A stretch of DNA of 64,000 bases from Bifidobacterium sp. WK041_4_12 (GCF_041080795.1 NZ_CP129674.1:992001-1056000), one strand, 5' to 3'; shown: positions 44,360-54,107, counted from the first letter of the stretch. Numbers and translations: made by a program. The notes: generated by a model from the letters alone, not told the origin.

Positions 44360-45160
44360 ATGACGGTCAACACACAGGACAGTGCCACATGGCTACCGTT
44401 AAGTGGACTTGAGCCAGGCTTCAACGAAAATAAGGCGACAAGCGTTCCGACTGACCATGTGGATGGCACCACACTCACCACCCGGAATGATGCGGGGACT
44501 ACCATACGGCATGTATTTCGCAATGGGCTTTTGGAATGGGACATCCAAGATGGCCAGCAGTCAGGAGTGGACGCATATGAGGCGTTTATGGTCGATGATG
44601 GACTGCTCTATGTACAAGTACATCACCGTGACATTCCAGACGAAGCCGTTGCAATCATCTTTGATCTTCGTGCAGGCACATGTCTGTCGGTTTTGAACTG
44701 TGCAGGTAGAACGCCACAAGGGTCCGAACCAGGACACACCGGAGTGTCCCAGAGCTTCATACCCTCCATCATTGTGGAGCATGAAGGCGAGCGTGGACCC
44801 CTACCGCATCCAACCAATGCTCTGATTGGACGTCGCGTGCGTTGGGAATACAGCGAAAGCCACACTTACGAACATGTGTACATTAATTCCGAATGGTACA
44901 CATGGCACTGCATCTCCGGTCCTGAACGAGGACAGGCAGATACGGATCTGTGCACGTATTACGAGATTCGCAAAGGCATCTACGTATTTGCTTGGCGGGA
45001 GAAGGTAATCCCATGTGCAAGCGTCACCGTTGCGGATCACAGGGATGTAAGCAATATCAGATCTTGGGGGATGCTGTTCGGTCCAGACGACCGCAAGGAA
45101 GGATACATCCATTTCACCTTCGGCGCGAAGGGCCATCTCACTTCAATCAATTCGTACTAG
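44360..45160 (+). CDS. MoaF-like (lipocalin-fold) protein
   Basis: 266 aa, no signal peptide. Resembles the MoaF family in its second half: WHCISGPERGQADTDLCTYY (~residues 178-197), YEIRKGIYVFAWREK and a ...VADHRDVSNIRSWGMLFG block. MoaF genes are linked to amine (tyramine) oxidase/arylsulfatase regulons in enterics; despite the name, a direct role in molybdenum cofactor synthesis is not proven. ATG 44360 follows AAGGAG. The SDR gene follows after 29 nt. Its role in this cluster is unknown; a small-molecule binding or isomerase function is possible. Confidence 0.65.
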   Translation: MTVNTQDSATWLPLSGLEPGFNENKATSVPTDHVDGTTLTTRNDAGTTIRHVFRNGLLEWDIQDGQQSGVDAYEAFMVDDGLLYVQVHHRDIPDEAVAIIFDLRAGTCLSVLNCAGRTPQGSEPGHTGVSQSFIPSIIVEHEGERGPLPHPTNALIGRRVRWEYSESHTYEHVYINSEWYTWHCISGPERGQADTDLCTYYEIRKGIYVFAWREKVIPCASVTVADHRDVSNIRSWGMLFGPDDRKEGYIHFTFGAKGHLTSINSY

Positions 45161-45189
45161 TGCCAGATTCAAGTCGAAAGGATCATGTC

Positions 45190-46011
45190 ATGCATGACGC
45201 AGCCGCTGATTCACCAGATCATTATGAGCACAATGTTCGTCCTGTCGTCATAATCACCGGCGGGGGGAGCGGTATCGGACAGGAGTGCGCACGTCACCTT
45301 GCAGCACACCAATGGGAAGTTGTCATCGCTGGACGGAGGGCGCAGGCTCTTGAACATGTATCAAACGAAATCGGTGCCACCGCTGTCACATGCGACATTG
45401 AGAGTCCCCAGCAGTGTGAGGAGCTCATCAACACAGTTGCCGCACGATTTGGCAGGCTTGACGGTTTAGTACTATCCGCCAGCGCGTCATTCGCCGGTCC
45501 TTTCAATTCGCTGTCTCACGAACGGTGGAGCACAACGGTGCAGACAAATATTGTCGGTAATGCCGATCTATGCCGTCAGGCATTACCTCTACTTGCCAAG
45601 TCTCAGGGATCCATTGTCGCGGTCTCATCTCTTGCAGCTCTGCGAGCATCGTCGTACATGAGTGCCTATGCAGCTTCAAAAGCTGGTTTGAGCATGTTGA
45701 TTCAATCGCTCGCGGTTGAATTCGGCAGTAAAGGTGTCAGGGCCAATGCCGTATGCCCCTGCTGGGTGCGAACAGACATGGCAGACCGTTCCATGGAACT
45801 GCTCATGCAGCGTCATGGGATTGATCTTGACGAAGCATATCGGATTGCATGTGCTTACGTTCCTTTGCAAAGGCCTGCACGGGCGGATGAAATATCTCCT
45901 CTTGTGTCATTTCTCCTGTCGTCTCAGGCATCATTCATAAACGGTGCCATCATTCCGGTCGATGGTGGAGCCAGCGCGGTCGATGTCGGAGCATTGGGAT
46001 TTCGCTCATGA
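45190..46011 (+). CDS. Short-chain dehydrogenase/reductase
   Basis: 273 aa, classical SDR. Cofactor loop TGGGSGIG (~residues 22-29), NAG-equivalent region LSASAS, catalytic Ser in AVSSLAAL, and YxxxK as YAASK (~158-162). The C-terminal IPVDGGASA is typical. The usual acidic residue after beta-2 is replaced by GRR, suggesting NADP(H). ATG 45190 follows AAAGGA. Probable oxidoreductase of a hydroxyl or keto group in the catabolic route. Confidence 0.88.
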   Translation: MHDAAADSPDHYEHNVRPVVIITGGGSGIGQECARHLAAHQWEVVIAGRRAQALEHVSNEIGATAVTCDIESPQQCEELINTVAARFGRLDGLVLSASASFAGPFNSLSHERWSTTVQTNIVGNADLCRQALPLLAKSQGSIVAVSSLAALRASSYMSAYAASKAGLSMLIQSLAVEFGSKGVRANAVCPCWVRTDMADRSMELLMQRHGIDLDEAYRIACAYVPLQRPARADEISPLVSFLLSSQASFINGAIIPVDGGASAVDVGALGFRS

Positions 46012-46117
46012 ACCAGCATTCACATAACTGCCGTTCCTCACATCATCCCAGAGTCGGCTGCTTGGCCGTAATCCCATCCAGTACCTGAAGTCAGACAACA
46101 CAAAAGAGAGGAAAATT

Positions 46118-47083
46118 ATGAAGATCTCAACAATGCGCAAGGCGCTATCCATAGTGGCTGCAACGATGCTACTGATTCCCCTGGCTGCCTGTTCCAACGG
46201 CGAATCCTCCTCGGGAGGGTCAAGCTCCTCCAAGGGAGCTGTGGCTGTGAGCTTCCCCAGTCGGGAAGTCACCATATGGAATGACACGACTGATGTCATC
46301 AAAAAGAATGTGACCGCTCAAGGCTACGAATTCCTATCAGATAATCCCGAATGGGATATACAGACGCAGGTCGCCGACTGGCAGTCATGGATATCACGCG
46401 GTGATGTCAAGGCTATATTCGGTTTCCCGGCACAGGTGGATTCCTTCGTCTCTGTAACTGCGCAAGCCAAGGCAGCTGGAATACCCGTGCTTGGCTATTC
46501 AGTACCGTGGGAAGGCACTACACAATATTTGGCACTTGATCTCAAAGGCGCTGGAAAACAAGCCGGAGACGGCACTGTGGCTTGGATCAAGGAGACGTAT
46601 CCAGATAAGAAAATCGGTGTCGGCGTTCTCGCTGATACGACCGAAGATCTTGGCAAACTACAGCAGGAAGGCATCATCGACTCGCTTAAAGCGTCGGGAC
46701 TGGATATCGACGTGTATGAGCTTGAAGCCCAAAGCCGTGAGGATGCCTACAATAACGCCCAAAGCGCCCTCGTCGCACACCCTGAAATTCGGGCTTGGGT
46801 CAGCATCTCCGGTGATATGGCACTCGGCGCAAGACAAGCCACCTTGGATGCAGGGTTGCAGGAAAGTGAATTCTCAGACATTGCCACCGATGCAACCCAA
46901 GAGGGGTATCAGCTCATCAAAACCGGTACCAGCATGATTCGTGAAGCATACTGCTTTACCCCCGACACCATCGGTGATGCCATGTCCACCATGCTCATAG
47001 ATGCTGCTGAGGGCAAGAAAGTCAGTAAAGCCGAGGTAAGTGTCACGAAGGTTGATGCCAGCAACGTGGATAAATATCTGTAG
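46118..47083 (+). CDS. Substrate-binding lipoprotein, ribose/autoinducer-type ABC importer
   Basis: 321 aa. Lipoprotein signal with lipobox LAAC (Cys at ~25) after MRKALSIVAATMLLIPLAAC, then a Ser/Gly-rich linker and a Peripla_BP_4 domain (~45-315). Family members bind sugars, polyols or AI-2. It is the first gene of a three-gene CUT2-type transporter, with ATPase and permease downstream. RBS AGAGAGGA. Confidence 0.88.
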   Translation: MKISTMRKALSIVAATMLLIPLAACSNGESSSGGSSSSKGAVAVSFPSREVTIWNDTTDVIKKNVTAQGYEFLSDNPEWDIQTQVADWQSWISRGDVKAIFGFPAQVDSFVSVTAQAKAAGIPVLGYSVPWEGTTQYLALDLKGAGKQAGDGTVAWIKETYPDKKIGVGVLADTTEDLGKLQQEGIIDSLKASGLDIDVYELEAQSREDAYNNAQSALVAHPEIRAWVSISGDMALGARQATLDAGLQESEFSDIATDATQEGYQLIKTGTSMIREAYCFTPDTIGDAMSTMLIDAAEGKKVSKAEVSVTKVDASNVDKYL

Positions 47084-47136
47084 AGTTCGACGAGATTCTT
47101 CCGCTGGAACGCAGGAAAGAGCAAGGAGGCGGCATC

Positions 47137-48669
47137 ATGCCACAGAGGTCTGGACGCATGATAGGACGATTTCAACTTGAGAATGTAGTTGTTGATTTTG
47201 GCATCAACAGGGCAATCGATCATGTCAGCATGGACATCCAGCCTGGACAGATTGTCGGCTTGCTTGGTCACAACGGCGCAGGCAAGTCCACAATCCTCAA
47301 TCTTGCCAGCGGAGCCATAACCTGGACTTCAGGGCATTTCCGGATTGATAGCGAGGACATACCACCCGGTTCCACCCCAAAAAATCTCGCGGAACTGGGT
47401 GTCGCGGTTATTCACCAGGAACCCTCCCTGATCCCTTCCCTCAGCATATTTGCCAACATGTGTCTTGGCCGGCGCTTTTCGCTCGGTACACGAAGCTCTC
47501 GCAAACGCCAGCTGGCGGCCAAGGCTTTGCATGATTTGGGCGTAGAGGTGGATATAGATTCACCGGTCAGCACGCTGACGCTTGGTCAACGTCAGATGGT
47601 TGATCTTGCGCGCAGCACGATGTCCGCGGATATTCGAGTTCTGCTCCTCGACGAGCCAACAGCCGCATTGGGACCTTCGCAAACTGAGGAATTGCATGGT
47701 CTGATACGCAAGTTCGCCGCTCGGGGAACAAGCGTGCTGTACGTGTCACATAGGCTGCCCGACATTCTCGATATCTGCGAGCGGATAATCGTTCTCAATG
47801 CAGGGAGATTGATAATGGATGCGCCTTCGGAAGGGCTGTCATTGGCGGATCTTTCAAATGCGCTCGCACCAGGGTTGAAGAAAGAGACCAAAACAGCGAG
47901 CGCGTCATCGGGCAAAGCCATGCTTGATGTGCAATTAAGCCAAAGCAGCGTAAAGGCTTCGGAAGCTGAGGTTGTCGGGTTATACGGCATGGCTTCGGGA
48001 AGTCAGTTTGACATCGCTGCTGAATTGTTCGGACTGTCTGCCGATGCTCGGGATGTGATATCTCGAATAACTCTGGCAGGCAGTAACTACCGTGTTTCAG
48101 ATCCACGCAAGGCGATGAAACGTGGCGTGTTTTATGTCCCGATGGACAGGGATGTCGAAGGATTGATAGGCGACGTTGCTGCAAGCACCAATATTCTGTT
48201 GCCTTGGTATCACCATATTGGAGGTCGGTGGCATATTGGCCCAAACTTTGGCAACGACCTGTACGAGCGTTGCCGCAAGGAACTGTCCGTGATAGGCCCT
48301 GATGGCAATACACCCATCTCTCAATTCAGCGGCGGCAATCGTCAGAAACACTTGCTGGCGCGGTGGATGTTCCCTGCGCAATCACGATTGCTCGTGCTTT
48401 CGCAGCCAACCCAGGGCGTTGACATTGGAGCCAAGCAGGACATCGTTCGTGCTGTCAGGAACAAAGCCAAACAGGGCACGTGCATTATCGTTGCCAGCTC
48501 TGAGGCAGACGAAATAGTCAGCATGTGCGATAGGGCATATGTGGTGGTTGGCGGTTCAGCATTGCAATATTCCGATAGTGATCTTAACGAAGAGCACCTT
48601 CTTCAGGGGCTTCTCACCTTATCGCAATCCGCATCCGTGCAGCGCAGTGAAGAAATGGAGCACCAATGA
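47137..48669 (+). CDS. Sugar-type ABC importer ATPase (RbsA-like, two domains)
   Basis: 510 aa, two ABC domains. Domain 1: Walker A GHNGAGKST (~residues 46-54), signature LTLGQRQMVDLARS, Walker B VLLLDEPTAAL. Domain 2 has lost Walker A (GLYGMASGSQFD in its place) but keeps an SGGNRQK signature and LVLSQPTQGVD instead of a normal Walker B; degeneration of one site is common in RbsA-type proteins. ATG 47137 follows AAGGAGG. The stop overlaps the permease ATG. Confidence 0.88.
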   Translation: MPQRSGRMIGRFQLENVVVDFGINRAIDHVSMDIQPGQIVGLLGHNGAGKSTILNLASGAITWTSGHFRIDSEDIPPGSTPKNLAELGVAVIHQEPSLIPSLSIFANMCLGRRFSLGTRSSRKRQLAAKALHDLGVEVDIDSPVSTLTLGQRQMVDLARSTMSADIRVLLLDEPTAALGPSQTEELHGLIRKFAARGTSVLYVSHRLPDILDICERIIVLNAGRLIMDAPSEGLSLADLSNALAPGLKKETKTASASSGKAMLDVQLSQSSVKASEAEVVGLYGMASGSQFDIAAELFGLSADARDVISRITLAGSNYRVSDPRKAMKRGVFYVPMDRDVEGLIGDVAASTNILLPWYHHIGGRWHIGPNFGNDLYERCRKELSVIGPDGNTPISQFSGGNRQKHLLARWMFPAQSRLLVLSQPTQGVDIGAKQDIVRAVRNKAKQGTCIIVASSEADEIVSMCDRAYVVVGGSALQYSDSDLNEEHLLQGLLTLSQSASVQRSEEMEHQ

Positions 48670-49796
48670 AGCACAGCAATATGGGGAAAGTGAAAATACT
48701 CCTCGCACAAAACGGCATTTTTTTGGCGATGATTGTCGTGGCACTTATTTTTGGTGCCATCAATCCCAGATTTCTGTCCGTCGGAAACCTTATGACCATT
48801 CTGCAACAGATTGCAGAACTCGGAGTAATCTCATTCCCCATTGCCTTCGTGGTGATGATGGGATGCGCCGACATGTCAGTTGGTTCGGTCGCCTCGTTGG
48901 CTGCCGTTCTGGGCGGCACGGTTATGGTCAGAACATCAAGCATCGGCCTCGGCATTCTTGCGGCCCTGGCATTCGGTCTTGTCGCCGGCCTGATCAATGG
49001 TTTTCTGGTCGCATACATGCGTTTGAACACTTTTGTTGTCACACTCGGTTTTCTGAGTGTCTGGGGTGGTTTGGCGATGTTCTTCACCAACGGCAAAACA
49101 GTGACGCAGCTTCCCACGCCATTTCTTCTGTTCGGATCGAGAAAAGTGCTTGGTGTTCCCGTTCAAATTCTTATACTTGCGGCCATGATTGTGGGTTCCT
49201 GGTACTTGCTGAATCGCATGGCTAAGGGTAAGGAAATTCTTGCCATAGGCGGTAATCGTAGAGCGTCCTACCTGATGGGCATTAGTGTTCGCCGCACACA
49301 AATGCTGGTTTTGGCATGCGCAGGCATGTTCGCTGGGCTTACTGGCATTCTCCTCACCGCAAAGTTGGGCGCTGCCGCTCCGAGCGTGGGTTCAGGGCTT
49401 GAACTATCTGCGCTTACCGTCGTGCTGCTTGGAGGTGTCGCCTTCGAAGGTGGTACCGGACGAATCAGCGGCGTGCTCGCAGGACTGCTGTTTGTGGGAG
49501 TCCTGCAGAATGGTCTGATAATTCTGGGGGTTTCCGCCTACCTGAAAACCGTTTTCACCGGCGCGGTCCTTGTTGTTGCGGTGATGCTTGACAAATCAAT
49601 CCATCGCATCGTGACCTCAGCGTGGAAGGACATGACATCCGCAAAGAATGTCCCTTCACCATCGGATTCGCATGATCCTGCAACAGTTCCCGACACTTCG
49701 CAAAGCATAGTGGCACCGACACAGAATGCACTCCAGCAGACCCAGGGCAGGTCCTATCCCTTGCACACGGACCGCCCACAGGCAACGGAAGTGTAA
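48666..49796 (+). CDS. Sugar-type ABC importer permease (RbsC-like)
   Basis: 376 aa with about nine or ten transmembrane helices. The GCADMSVGSVASLAAVLGG segment (~residues 60-78) and GGNRRASYLMGISVRR loop (~193-208) with EAA-like features are typical of the BPD_transp_2 family. The ATG overlaps the ATPase stop (ATGA). The C-terminal ~65 residues are hydrophilic and Pro/Ser/Thr-rich, an unusual cytoplasmic tail. Confidence 0.87.
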   Translation: MKHSNMGKVKILLAQNGIFLAMIVVALIFGAINPRFLSVGNLMTILQQIAELGVISFPIAFVVMMGCADMSVGSVASLAAVLGGTVMVRTSSIGLGILAALAFGLVAGLINGFLVAYMRLNTFVVTLGFLSVWGGLAMFFTNGKTVTQLPTPFLLFGSRKVLGVPVQILILAAMIVGSWYLLNRMAKGKEILAIGGNRRASYLMGISVRRTQMLVLACAGMFAGLTGILLTAKLGAAAPSVGSGLELSALTVVLLGGVAFEGGTGRISGVLAGLLFVGVLQNGLIILGVSAYLKTVFTGAVLVVAVMLDKSIHRIVTSAWKDMTSAKNVPSPSDSHDPATVPDTSQSIVAPTQNALQQTQGRSYPLHTDRPQATEV

Positions 49797-49861
49797 GAGA
49801 GACATACGTCAACCAGATATCAACCAAGCTGGCATCGCTCGGCCGAACAGGAGATGAAAGA

Positions 49862-51532
49862 ATGAACAACGCTGCACAATTGATCGTCAGAATGTCTTCC
49901 GAAGATGAATCTGCGTCGATTCACACCATGGATGAACAACAGCCGCATATTCGCGCATTTGCAGTCATCGATGGCATAATCACAGCAACGAGTCATGATG
50001 CAGACGGCTTGACCTCGCTGGAAGACATCAATACAAGGGTGCTCACGATTCCGTCAGGGCAGACGGTTCTGCCTGGATTTGGTGACGTGCATCTGCATCT
50101 GCTGCTTGCTGGACATCGGATAACGCATGAACTGGAAATTCAACTCGACTGGAACACGCAGCAGATTCTTGCCGCGGTGGAACAGTATGCAGCAACGGCT
50201 GATCCGCAACGTTGGATAGAGGGCGGGTGGTGGAGCATGCTGGAGATGGATGTGTTGAACAATCCTGACATGCTCGCACAATTTGATAAAGCCAGCAGGG
50301 GAATCCCCATGCTGCTGCGAGACGAGTCCGCACATAACCGGTATGTGAATACCAGCGCTCTGCGATTGATGGGCATCAATCCTGATAATGCATCCGAATA
50401 TTCACCTGAGGTGATTGTGGATGCGCAGGGTCGTGCAACAGGCATGCTTGTTGAATCCGCCTCAAGATGGGCAGAGGAAACCATGGAGCGCACAACCAAG
50501 CGATACCCCGACGAGGTTGCCACTTCGTTGGAGGCAGCCATAGCCAGCATGAACGAGCGAGGCTTCACACTAGTTCAGGACTGTGGCACTGGTGAGAACA
50601 TGATGGAGGCACTCCATGCCCTTGACGCTGAGCATAGGCTCAATTCGTGGGTAGTGACATCGGCGTCAATCAATGACAAAATTTTCGGTTTCACTCCCAT
50701 CGGAGAAGAACTGATTCATCGTTCCAAAAATTATCAGGGCACAAGACTGTATACCACCTTCTCCAAAATTTTTGAGGATGGCATACCAACATCGCACACC
50801 GCATTTGTTCATGAAGCCTATCTGCCTGACGAAAACTTTGGTGAGGCTTGGCACGGCAGCGCTAATTTCTCTGCCGATGAACTGGTCTCATGGATGGCAT
50901 TACTGAGCCAAGAGCACATGGGCGTGACCATTCACTGCACCGGCGATGCTTCGGTGACTCGTGTTCTTGATGCCGTGGAGCTTGCCGAGCAGCAGGGCAT
51001 TCGAGTGCCGGTCCATATTGCCCACGGTGAATTCATTCAACAATCTGATTATCAACGTATGCGTGACCATGCAGTGACTTTGGACATCAGCCCGCAATTA
51101 TGGTATCCCAGCTCATTCCAGGAAGGTGCCTTTGGGAACATGCGGGAAGATATCAGGAACAGTGCCTGCCTGTTTCGAGATCAGATTGATGCTGGCATTC
51201 TTCTGGCAGGAGGTTCGGACTGGCCATGCTCTCCCGACCCGAGCGCATGGTTTGGCATTCATGGTTTGGTCACGCGAAGCAATCCTCATGGAAATTATCC
51301 CGGGGCAGTGTATCGAGCGGATCAGGCGATCACCTTGGATGAAGCCATTGCTGCGTTCACCATCAATGTTGCCCGAGCCACGGGCCTTGAGCAACGCACC
51401 GGTTCCATCAGCGTCGGCAAATCGGCGGACTTCCAAATTGCTCCCAATCCTTATACCTGCCCAACTGACGAGATCAGAAACATTACAACAACTGCCACAT
51501 ATATCGCAGGTGAAGCTGTCTACCAGCGGTAG
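49862..51532 (+). CDS. YtcJ-like metal-dependent amidohydrolase
   Basis: 556 aa, amidohydrolase_3 family. Metal ligands: FGDVHLHLLLAGH (~residues 75-87), HCTGDASVTRVLDAVE (~358) and the Asp in LAGGSDWPCSPDPS (~452). Relatives hydrolyse exocyclic amides or formamides. No signal peptide, so cytosolic. It follows the transporter genes by 65 nt and precedes the dehydrogenase; in this context it could release an amine from an imported amide. The substrate is unknown. Confidence 0.82.
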   Translation: MNNAAQLIVRMSSEDESASIHTMDEQQPHIRAFAVIDGIITATSHDADGLTSLEDINTRVLTIPSGQTVLPGFGDVHLHLLLAGHRITHELEIQLDWNTQQILAAVEQYAATADPQRWIEGGWWSMLEMDVLNNPDMLAQFDKASRGIPMLLRDESAHNRYVNTSALRLMGINPDNASEYSPEVIVDAQGRATGMLVESASRWAEETMERTTKRYPDEVATSLEAAIASMNERGFTLVQDCGTGENMMEALHALDAEHRLNSWVVTSASINDKIFGFTPIGEELIHRSKNYQGTRLYTTFSKIFEDGIPTSHTAFVHEAYLPDENFGEAWHGSANFSADELVSWMALLSQEHMGVTIHCTGDASVTRVLDAVELAEQQGIRVPVHIAHGEFIQQSDYQRMRDHAVTLDISPQLWYPSSFQEGAFGNMREDIRNSACLFRDQIDAGILLAGGSDWPCSPDPSAWFGIHGLVTRSNPHGNYPGAVYRADQAITLDEAIAAFTINVARATGLEQRTGSISVGKSADFQIAPNPYTCPTDEIRNITTTATYIAGEAVYQR

Positions 51533-51545
51533 GCGAGTTTTTCCC

Positions 51546-51585
51546 AACAACTCATAACAACTCATAACAACTCATAACAACTCAT
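51546..51585. repeat. Four 10-bp tandem repeats before the dehydrogenase gene
   Basis: AACAACTCAT repeats four times exactly, flanked by TTTTTCCC on the left and again ~12 nt to the right. It lies in the 95-bp gap between the amidohydrolase and dehydrogenase genes; copy number may vary between strains. Confidence 0.85.
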
Positions 51586-51627
51586 TCCCAGCAACTTTTT
51601 CCCAACATACGGTGAGTAGGAGCAAGC

Positions 51628-52683
51628 ATGCCATATGCATCGAAATCTTTGATCGTTCAGGCACCCGGAGAGCAATTCAAGCAGGGAAGCATCGATAGGC
51701 GTGATGTTGGCAGTGACGATGTGAGGATACGGATAGCATGCTGCGGCATATGTCATTCGGATCTCCATCAAGCCCACGGTGATTGGCCTGACACGATATT
51801 CCCTATGGTTCCCGGGCATGAAATAGTGGGCGTCATAGAAGAAATGGGCGCAGACGTTCCTGATGACTTCTTCTTAGGCCAGCGTGTGGGTGTCGGTTGC
51901 TTCGTGGACAGCTGTGGAGCATGTCGAGCCTGTCAACAAGGGTATGAGCAGTTCTGTCGCAAAGGTCAGGTTTCAACGTATAACGCTCGCGATTACGACG
52001 GTGAAATCACCTACGGTGGCTATAGTGCTTCGATGACCGTTAAGGCACGGTACGTGATAGCGATTCCTGATGCCCTCGACTCATTCGATGCTGCCCCACT
52101 CCTATGTGCAGGCGTAACGCTGTTTTCGCCGCTTGAACGTTGGCAGATAGGGCAAGGTTCAAACGTGGCCCTGATAGGAATGGGTGGTATCGGACATATT
52201 GGCGTTCAGCTGGCTCATAGCCTCGGCGCTCGGGTGACGGTCATCGGTAGAAATGCAGCTAAACGCGAGGATGCACTCAGATTCGGTGCCGACCGCTATC
52301 TGAGTATCGAGGAGATGCATGCAGATGACTCTCTGCTCGCTTCGTTTGGCATGATTCTGAACACTACCGCTGGCGTGAACGATCTTGAATGGTATTTGTC
52401 ACTTCTTGATGTCAACGGGGTGTATGTGCCTCTGGGACTTGGGGATGCGAATCTGTCATTCTCGCCTCCATCACTGTTCTGGAACAACCGCACAGTTGCT
52501 GGATCGCTTATCGGCGGCATCGCAGCGAACCAGCGTTCCATCGATTATTGTGCAGCGAACGATGTCCGACCCGAAATAGAAGTCGTGAAGGCAACGCCTG
52601 AGGGATTGAATGCCGCATACGAACGGCTCGCCAAGTCTGATGTGCGCTACCGCTTTGTGCTTGACATGACACCTTTGCAGTAA
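51628..52683 (+). CDS. Zinc-dependent alcohol dehydrogenase (cinnamyl-alcohol type)
   Basis: 351 aa, medium-chain dehydrogenase. Catalytic zinc ligands: CCGICHSDLH (~residues 36-45) and GHEIVGV (~63). Structural zinc: CGACRACQQGYEQFC (~95-110). Rossmann loop GMGGIGHIGVQLAH (~182-195). The YGGYSASMTV segment places it near the CAD/YahK NADP-dependent aldehyde reductase group. Next to the phospho-lyase-like gene, it may dispose of the aldehyde that enzyme would release. Confidence 0.88.
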   Translation: MPYASKSLIVQAPGEQFKQGSIDRRDVGSDDVRIRIACCGICHSDLHQAHGDWPDTIFPMVPGHEIVGVIEEMGADVPDDFFLGQRVGVGCFVDSCGACRACQQGYEQFCRKGQVSTYNARDYDGEITYGGYSASMTVKARYVIAIPDALDSFDAAPLLCAGVTLFSPLERWQIGQGSNVALIGMGGIGHIGVQLAHSLGARVTVIGRNAAKREDALRFGADRYLSIEEMHADDSLLASFGMILNTTAGVNDLEWYLSLLDVNGVYVPLGLGDANLSFSPPSLFWNNRTVAGSLIGGIAANQRSIDYCAANDVRPEIEVVKATPEGLNAAYERLAKSDVRYRFVLDMTPLQ

Positions 52684-52781
52684 TGCAGAGCGCATCATCG
52701 CAGCGCATGTCATCATATGTAGTCTTCATCGCACAGTAAAGAAAGAGATGTCATTGCCGATGCATAGTCACAACGAAAACC

Positions 52782-54107
52782 ATGAACCAACGGATATACC
52801 TTCAGCTGGAGTTCCGCACAAGGCTCAGGGGGAGTTCTTCAATCATCAGAAGAAGAATTGCAACGTTGGGGGCATATTCGCCACTGTTCTATCGTGAGCC
52901 ACTGGAAATAGTCAGCGCTGAAGGCGTATGGATGCATGATGCCAAGGGAGATCGTTATCTCGACGCGTACAACAATGTACCTCATGTGGGGCACAGCAAC
53001 GAACGTGTACGCCTTGCAGTGTCACAGGCACTGTCCTCGGTAAATGTGAATAGCAGATATATTACGAGAATGCCAATCGACTATGCAGAGCGCCTGCTGG
53101 CATTGTTTCCCAAACAGCTTGATCGCATGTTCTTCGTGAATTCAGGGTCGGAAGCCAATGAGCTCGCCCTACGAATCGCACGTCAGAAAACGGGAAACCG
53201 AGGAATCATAGTATCCGACTTCTCATACCATGGCAACACCACAGCACTGGCTGAAATGACCACCGGTCTCACCGTGCATGAGACCCTCGGCAGCCATGTT
53301 CGAGCAATCACCATTCCCGATCTCGGCACATGTGTCGAAGCGAAGGATCAGCGTGATCTCACGGCACACGCATTGGAATCAGTCGATCAAGCCATAGCAT
53401 CCTTGCAAAGTGAGGGATATGGTGTTGCAGCGGTTATCATCGATCCCATATTTTCCACAGAAGGCATGCCAACTCCGGGACAGGAGTTCATCAGCGGACT
53501 TGTGGACAGAGTGCATAAGGCTGGCGGCATGTATATTGCCGATGAGGTGCAGTCAGGTTTTGGAAGAACAGGATTGCACATGTGGGGTTTCCAACATTTC
53601 CACAGACTCCCTGACATCGTCACTCTGGGCAAACCCATGGGCAACGGGTTACCTATCGGCGCTGTTATCGCCGAAGGCGAGATCATCAATCATTTTGCTG
53701 CAGAAAACCAATATTTCAATACCTTTGCAACCACCCCGGCATCATGTTCTGCGGCCATGGCGGTGTTGGACGAAATGGAAGACAAGACACTCATGGGCAA
53801 TGCTGCGGTGGTGGGCGCATACCTCAAGCACAGGCTGGAAAGTTTGCGCACACACCATGATGAAATCCATAGCATCCGCGGAAGTGGATTATATATCGGC
53901 ATCGAGCTGTCATATGAAGGGGAGGCGCTGGGGAAATATGCTGCCGATATAGTCGAAGGCATGAAATCCTTGAAAGTGCTGCACAGTCGGATAGGCAGAT
54001 ATGACAATATTCTGAAAATTCGACCGCCTCTCGTGTTCTCGCAGGAACACGCTGATATGTTCTGCACAAACCTTGACATCGCACTCCATCAGGGCCGCTG
54101 CCAATGA
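52782..54107 (+). CDS. Class III PLP enzyme of the amino-alcohol phosphate phospho-lyase type
   Basis: 441 aa. PLP Lys in VTLGKPMGNGLPIGAVI (~residue 286). GKPMGNG and YLDAYNNVPHVGHSN closely resemble ethanolamine-phosphate / phosphohydroxylysine phospho-lyases (AGXT2L group) rather than ordinary transaminases. Such enzymes eliminate phosphate and ammonia to give an aldehyde. The annotated ATG 52782 has no ribosome site. An ATG at 52748, one frame off, has AAAGAAAGAG and reads into a helix ending HQKK before stopping at ~52895, so a single-base shift near 52850 may hide the true N terminus. Coupled (ATGA) to the kinase gene. Confidence 0.82.
   Translation: MNQRIYLQLEFRTRLRGSSSIIRRRIATLGAYSPLFYREPLEIVSAEGVWMHDAKGDRYLDAYNNVPHVGHSNERVRLAVSQALSSVNVNSRYITRMPIDYAERLLALFPKQLDRMFFVNSGSEANELALRIARQKTGNRGIIVSDFSYHGNTTALAEMTTGLTVHETLGSHVRAITIPDLGTCVEAKDQRDLTAHALESVDQAIASLQSEGYGVAAVIIDPIFSTEGMPTPGQEFISGLVDRVHKAGGMYIADEVQSGFGRTGLHMWGFQHFHRLPDIVTLGKPMGNGLPIGAVIAEGEIINHFAAENQYFNTFATTPASCSAAMAVLDEMEDKTLMGNAAVVGAYLKHRLESLRTHHDEIHSIRGSGLYIGIELSYEGEALGKYAADIVEGMKSLKVLHSRIGRYDNILKIRPPLVFSQEHADMFCTNLDIALHQGRCQ

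Noticed and set aside
51546..51585. CRISPR array
   Set aside because: Repeats are contiguous 10-bp units without spacers, and no cas genes are in the window.
52748..52895. 49-codon ORF with a good ribosome site before the phospho-lyase-like gene, as a separate peptide gene
   Set aside because: More likely the displaced N terminus of that enzyme; reported as a possible frameshift instead.
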